Below are positions 60,972 through 64,000 of a stretch of 64,000 bases of DNA, piece after piece. The number at the start of each line of letters is the position of its first letter. Within the stretch, counting starts at the first letter, position 1. Source of the stretch: Streptomyces canus (GTDB taxonomy: Bacteria; Actinomycetota; Actinomycetes; Streptomycetales; Streptomycetaceae); contig NZ_CP107989.1 in NCBI RefSeq assembly GCF_041435015.1, forward strand, positions 9,362,001 to 9,426,000, read 5' to 3'. Below the pieces are notes generated by a model. The model had not been told where the DNA came from, made no database searches, and worked only from the letters and a program-made list of their open reading frames with translations. Position numbers and translations under genes: made by a program.

Positions 60972-62183
60972 GTGAAGGTCGCCTGCGTCGGCGGCGGGCC
61001 CGCCGGCCTGTATCTCTCGATCCTGCTGAAGCGGCAGGACCCGTCCCACGACATCACTGTCCACGAGCGCAACCCGGAGGGCTCGACCTACGGCTGGGGG
61101 GTCACCTACTGGCGCGGGCTGCTCGACAAACTCCACGCCCACGACCCCGAGTCGTCCCGCGCGATCGAGGAGGCCTCGGTCACCTGGAACGAGGGCGAGG
61201 CCCGGGTGCGGGACCTGGTCACCCGGCGCGACAGCGACCCGGGCTTCGGCATCGGCCGCCACCGCCTGCTGGAGATCCTCGCCGAGCGGGCCCGCTCGCT
61301 GGGCGTGCGGCTGGAGTTCGAGAGCGAGATCACCGACGGCAACCTCCCCGAGGCCGACCTCGTCGTGGCCGGCGACGGCGTGCGCAGCGCCCTGCGCACC
61401 GGACAGGCCGACCACTTCGGTGCCGAGACCAAGGAAGGCCGCAACCGCTACATCTGGCTCGGCACCAGCAGGGTCTTCGACTCCTTCACCTTCGCCTTCG
61501 TCGAGACCGACCACGGCTGGATCTGGTGCTACGGCTATCCCTTCAGCCCCGAAGGCAGCACCTGCGTCGTCGAGTGCGCGCCCGAGACCTGGACCGGCCT
61601 CGGCCTCGGCAGTGCGGACGAGGCCGACGGTCTCGCCCTGCTGGAGAAGCTGTTCGCCGAGGTCCTCGACGGCCACCCCCTGATCGGCCGCTCCGCCGGC
61701 GCGGGCAGCGCCCAGTGGCTCAGCTTCCGCACCCTCACCAATCGCACCTGGCACCGCGACAACCTCGTCCTCCTCGGCGACGCCGCCCACACCACCCACT
61801 ACTCCATCGGCGCCGGTACCACCCTCGCCCTGGAGGACGCCATCGCCCTGGCCGACGCCCTGCGCCGGCACACCGAGCTTCCGCAGACCCTCGTCCGCTA
61901 CGAGCGGCAGCGCAAGTCGGAGCTGCTCTCCATCCAGAGCGCGGCCCGCTACAGCGCCCAGTGGTACGAGAACCTGCCGCGCTACATCGGCCTGCCCCCG
62001 GAGCAGATGTTCGCCCTGCTCGGCCAGCGTCACTCGCCGCTGCTGCCCTATGTCCCGCCTCAGCTGTACTACCGGCTGGACAAGGCCGCCGGGCAACTGG
62101 AGGCGCTGCGCAGGATCAAGCGCTGGCTCGGGCCGAAGGTGGCGCGCGGCGTGCACGCACGGGAGCTGGCCTCTCGCAAGTAG
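60972..62183 (+). CDS. FAD-dependent monooxygenase
   Basis: The 403-residue group A flavoprotein monooxygenase has the FAD site VACVGGGPAGLYLSILLKRQ, the DG motif in VVAGDGVRSALR, and the GD motif in LVLLGDAAHTTHYSIGAGTT, then LALEDAIAL. It resembles single-component aromatic hydroxylases, and most of all the flavin part of salicylyl-CoA and aminobenzoyl-CoA hydroxylases. Start GTG 60972 has AGGGG at a good distance; GTG 60966 is an alternative. The substrate is unknown. Confidence 0.85.
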   Translation: MKVACVGGGPAGLYLSILLKRQDPSHDITVHERNPEGSTYGWGVTYWRGLLDKLHAHDPESSRAIEEASVTWNEGEARVRDLVTRRDSDPGFGIGRHRLLEILAERARSLGVRLEFESEITDGNLPEADLVVAGDGVRSALRTGQADHFGAETKEGRNRYIWLGTSRVFDSFTFAFVETDHGWIWCYGYPFSPEGSTCVVECAPETWTGLGLGSADEADGLALLEKLFAEVLDGHPLIGRSAGAGSAQWLSFRTLTNRTWHRDNLVLLGDAAHTTHYSIGAGTTLALEDAIALADALRRHTELPQTLVRYERQRKSELLSIQSAARYSAQWYENLPRYIGLPPEQMFALLGQRHSPLLPYVPPQLYYRLDKAAGQLEALRRIKRWLGPKVARGVHARELASRK

Positions 62184-62208
62184 CTCGGCGGCCGTGGAAA
62201 GGGTATTG

Positions 62209-62248
62209 GGTGAATGGCGATTCACCGCTAAAGTGAATTGTCATTCAC
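62209..62248. promoter_or_regulatory. Two TetR-type operators before the efflux gene
   Basis: GGTGAAT-GGCG-ATTCACC (62209-62226) and GTGAAT-TGTC-ATTCAC (62233-62248) are perfect dyads with identical GTGAAT-N4-ATTCAC cores, 23 bp apart centre to centre. They lie directly before the MFS gene and are likely bound by the TetR protein encoded after it. Confidence 0.75.
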
Positions 62249-62278
62249 CCAGTTTTCCTTATCGAGTCCGGAGCGCCG

Positions 62279-63757
62279 ATGGACCAGCAGGGCCCGATAT
62301 CCCCGCCGCGCGGAGCACGCCTGCGGACCCGGCTCACCGTCCCGGTGCTGGCGATGTGCGGCACGCTCATGGCCGTCATGCAGACCGTGGTCGTCCCGCT
62401 GCTGCCGGACCTGCCCCGGCTGACCCACTCCTCGCCCGGCGCCGTCTCCTGGATGGTCACCGCGACCCTGCTGGCCGGTGCGGTCCTCACCCCGGTGCTC
62501 GGCCGAGCCGGTGACATGTACGGCAAGCGCCGGGTGCTGACCGGCGCCCTCGGCCTGATGACGCTCGGTTCGGTGATGTGCGCCCTGTCGTCCGACATCA
62601 CCGTGCTCATCGCGGCCCGCGCCCTGCAGGGTGCCGCCGCCTCCGTGGTGCCGCTGTCGATCAGCATCCTGCGCGACGAACTGCCGCCGGAGCGCCGGGG
62701 TTCCGCGGTCGCGATGATGAGCTCCACGGTCGGCATCGGCGCCGCGCTCGGTCTGCCGCTGGCCGCGATGGTCGTCCAGTACGCCGACTGGCACACCATG
62801 TTCTGGATGACCAGCGCCCTCGGCGCCCTCGGGGTCGCGGCCGTGTCGTGGGCGGTCCGTGAGTCGCCGGTACGACAGCCGGGCCGCTTCGACGTGCCGG
62901 GCGCCCTGGGATTGGCCGTGGGCCTGGTGAGCCTGCTGCTGGGGGTGTCCCAGGGCGGGCAGTGGGGCTGGGGCGGCCCCAGGGTCCTCGGCCTGTTCCT
63001 GGTGTCCGTCGCCGTCCTGGCCCTGTGGTGGTGGCGCCAACTGCGCACCGACGAGCCCCTGGTCGACCTGCGGCTGGTCACCCGGCCGCGGGTGGGTCTG
63101 TCCCACGTGGCCGCCCTGCTCACCGGCTTCGCGTTCTACGCCAACTCCCTGGTCACGGCCCAGCTGGTGCAGGCGCCGAAGGCCACCGGCTACGGGCTCG
63201 GCCTGTCGATCGTGGCCACCGGCCTGTGCCTGCTGCCGGGCGGAGTCACCATGCTCCTGTTCTCACCGCTCTCGGCCCGGATCTCCGCCTCCCGTGGTCC
63301 GCGCATCACACTCGCCCTGGGCGCCGCGGTCATCGCGTGCGGCTACGCGGTACGCATCGCGGACAGCCGCGATCTGTGGATGATCATCCTGGGCGCGACC
63401 GTGGTGGCCACCGGCACCACCCTCGCCTACTCGGCGCTGCCCACGCTGATCCTGCGCGCCGTCCCGGCCGAGCAGACGGCCTCCGCCAACGGCGTCAACG
63501 TCCTGATGCGCACCATCGGCCAGGCCACCTCCAGCGCGGCGGTCGCGGCGGTACTGGTCCACCACACCAGCCCGGTCGGCGGCGCACTCGTGCCCACCCT
63601 GCACGGCTACCTGATGGCCTTCGCCATGGCGGGCGCGATAGCCCTCGCCGCTTGCGCGGCTGCGCTGACCATCCCCGGCGACTCCACCCCCGACGGGACC
63701 CGCAGGGCCAAGGGCCGCACCCGGGGCGCGCGGGACGGGGCGATGGAGGGAGCATGA
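62279..63757 (+). CDS. DHA2-type MFS efflux transporter
   Basis: The 492-residue protein has about 14 membrane helices, as in EmrB/QacA drug-proton antiporters. It shows LLAGAVLTPVLGRAGDMYGK, then RRVLTGALGLMTLGSVM (motif A) and RALQGAAASVVPLSISILRD (motif B region). The C-terminal tail is short and basic. It probably exports a toxic or signalling compound. The stop overlaps the ATG of the TetR gene by four bases, and two operator-like dyads lie upstream. Confidence 0.9.
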   Translation: MDQQGPISPPRGARLRTRLTVPVLAMCGTLMAVMQTVVVPLLPDLPRLTHSSPGAVSWMVTATLLAGAVLTPVLGRAGDMYGKRRVLTGALGLMTLGSVMCALSSDITVLIAARALQGAAASVVPLSISILRDELPPERRGSAVAMMSSTVGIGAALGLPLAAMVVQYADWHTMFWMTSALGALGVAAVSWAVRESPVRQPGRFDVPGALGLAVGLVSLLLGVSQGGQWGWGGPRVLGLFLVSVAVLALWWWRQLRTDEPLVDLRLVTRPRVGLSHVAALLTGFAFYANSLVTAQLVQAPKATGYGLGLSIVATGLCLLPGGVTMLLFSPLSARISASRGPRITLALGAAVIACGYAVRIADSRDLWMIILGATVVATGTTLAYSALPTLILRAVPAEQTASANGVNVLMRTIGQATSSAAVAAVLVHHTSPVGGALVPTLHGYLMAFAMAGAIALAACAAALTIPGDSTPDGTRRAKGRTRGARDGAMEGA

Positions 63758-64000
63758 GTGCCGTGAGCACACCGCCCCCCACCACGACCGCCCGCCGGGA
63801 CGCCGAGGCTACCAAGGCCGCCATCCTCAGGGCGGCCCGCTATCTCCTGGCCCGCACCCCCCACGCCGACATCACCCTGAAGGCGGTCGCCGAACGCGCC
63901 GGGGTCAGCCCGCCGTTGATCGTGAAGTACTTCGGCAACAAGGACGCGCTCTTCGCCCGCGTGATGTCCTTCGAGTCCGACGCGACGGCCCTGCTCGACG
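63754..64000 (+). CDS. TetR-family regulator, cut by the window edge
   Basis: The visible 82 residues contain a TetR helix-turn-helix: ATKAAILRAARYLLARTPHA, then ITLKAVAERAGVSPPLIVKY and FGNKDALFARV. The rest lies beyond the window. The ATG at 63754 overlaps the MFS stop (ATGA), which ties its translation to the efflux gene. It is the likely owner of the GTGAAT-N4-ATTCAC sites. Confidence 0.92.
   Translation, partial: MSAVSTPPPTTTARRDAEATKAAILRAARYLLARTPHADITLKAVAERAGVSPPLIVKYFGNKDALFARVMSFESDATALLD

Overview
The window is high-GC actinobacterial DNA and almost certainly comes from a Streptomyces chromosome. GTG and TTG starts are frequent and the codon use is strongly GC-biased. It carries a melC1-melC2 tyrosinase operon, a 2-methylisoborneol operon with a family 2B encapsulin, a SigB/SigL-type sigma factor, and a paralogous clpP pair with a PopR-like regulator. 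Most genes are accessory, and at least seven gene relics lie between them. This suggests a chromosome arm rather than the core. No rRNA, tRNA, CRISPR array or intact insertion sequence was seen.

Layout. 0-4 kb: SPW membrane protein, photolyase and an NmrA-type epimerase. 4-12 kb: an organosulfur module, with a divergent LysR regulator, a cysteine-rich leader peptide, an SfnG-like monooxygenase, a frameshifted DszC-like monooxygenase, an FMN reductase, an SfnB-like protein, an SsuD-like sulfonate monooxygenase and a hydrolase. It ends at a MITE-like palindrome flanked by CTAG. 12-18 kb: acyl-CoA dehydrogenase, a DGPF/ECF42 sigma pair, aldehyde dehydrogenase, and a TetR regulator divergent from two small membrane proteins. 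18-25.7 kb: nucleotidyltransferase, a ParB-like-motif protein, a nitrilase homologue lacking the catalytic cysteine, a MOSC protein, ATPase, LysR and alcohol dehydrogenase relics, and an IclR regulator. 25.7-37 kb: a dehydroshikimate dehydratase-like fusion, two aldo/keto reductases, a 65-bp tandem repeat, dienelactone hydrolase, adenosine deaminase, DinB protein, carotenoid oxygenase and a LysR regulator.

37-42 kb: an FHA-ABC transporter, a small SH3-like protein and a Ser/Thr kinase form a compact unit. 42-49 kb: membrane proteins, then a stress module with an anti-sigma-type ATPase, a SigB-family sigma factor, a methyltransferase, a PopR-like regulator and two clpP genes. Both the ATPase gene and the sigma gene are preceded by GNNT-N15-GGGTAC, the SigB-family promoter pattern. 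49-52 kb: epoxide hydrolase, VOC protein and a GDSL lipoprotein.

52-55.5 kb: encapsulin shell, 2-methylisoborneol synthase and geranyl diphosphate C-methyltransferase form one operon that would make an earthy volatile, with the terpene synthase as the likely encapsulated cargo. 55.6-64 kb: alcohol dehydrogenase, VOC protein, a junction between methyltransferase and TetR relics, RNase H, a START-like protein, tyrosinase genes, an FAD monooxygenase, and a drug-efflux MFS gene overlapping a TetR gene that runs off the window. Two copies of GTGAAT-N4-ATTCAC precede the efflux gene.

The most notable items are the encapsulin-terpene operon with its shortened synthase, the matched sigma-factor promoters, the MITE-like element whose CTAG flanks supply both stop codons, and the cysteine-rich leader ahead of the sulfur genes.
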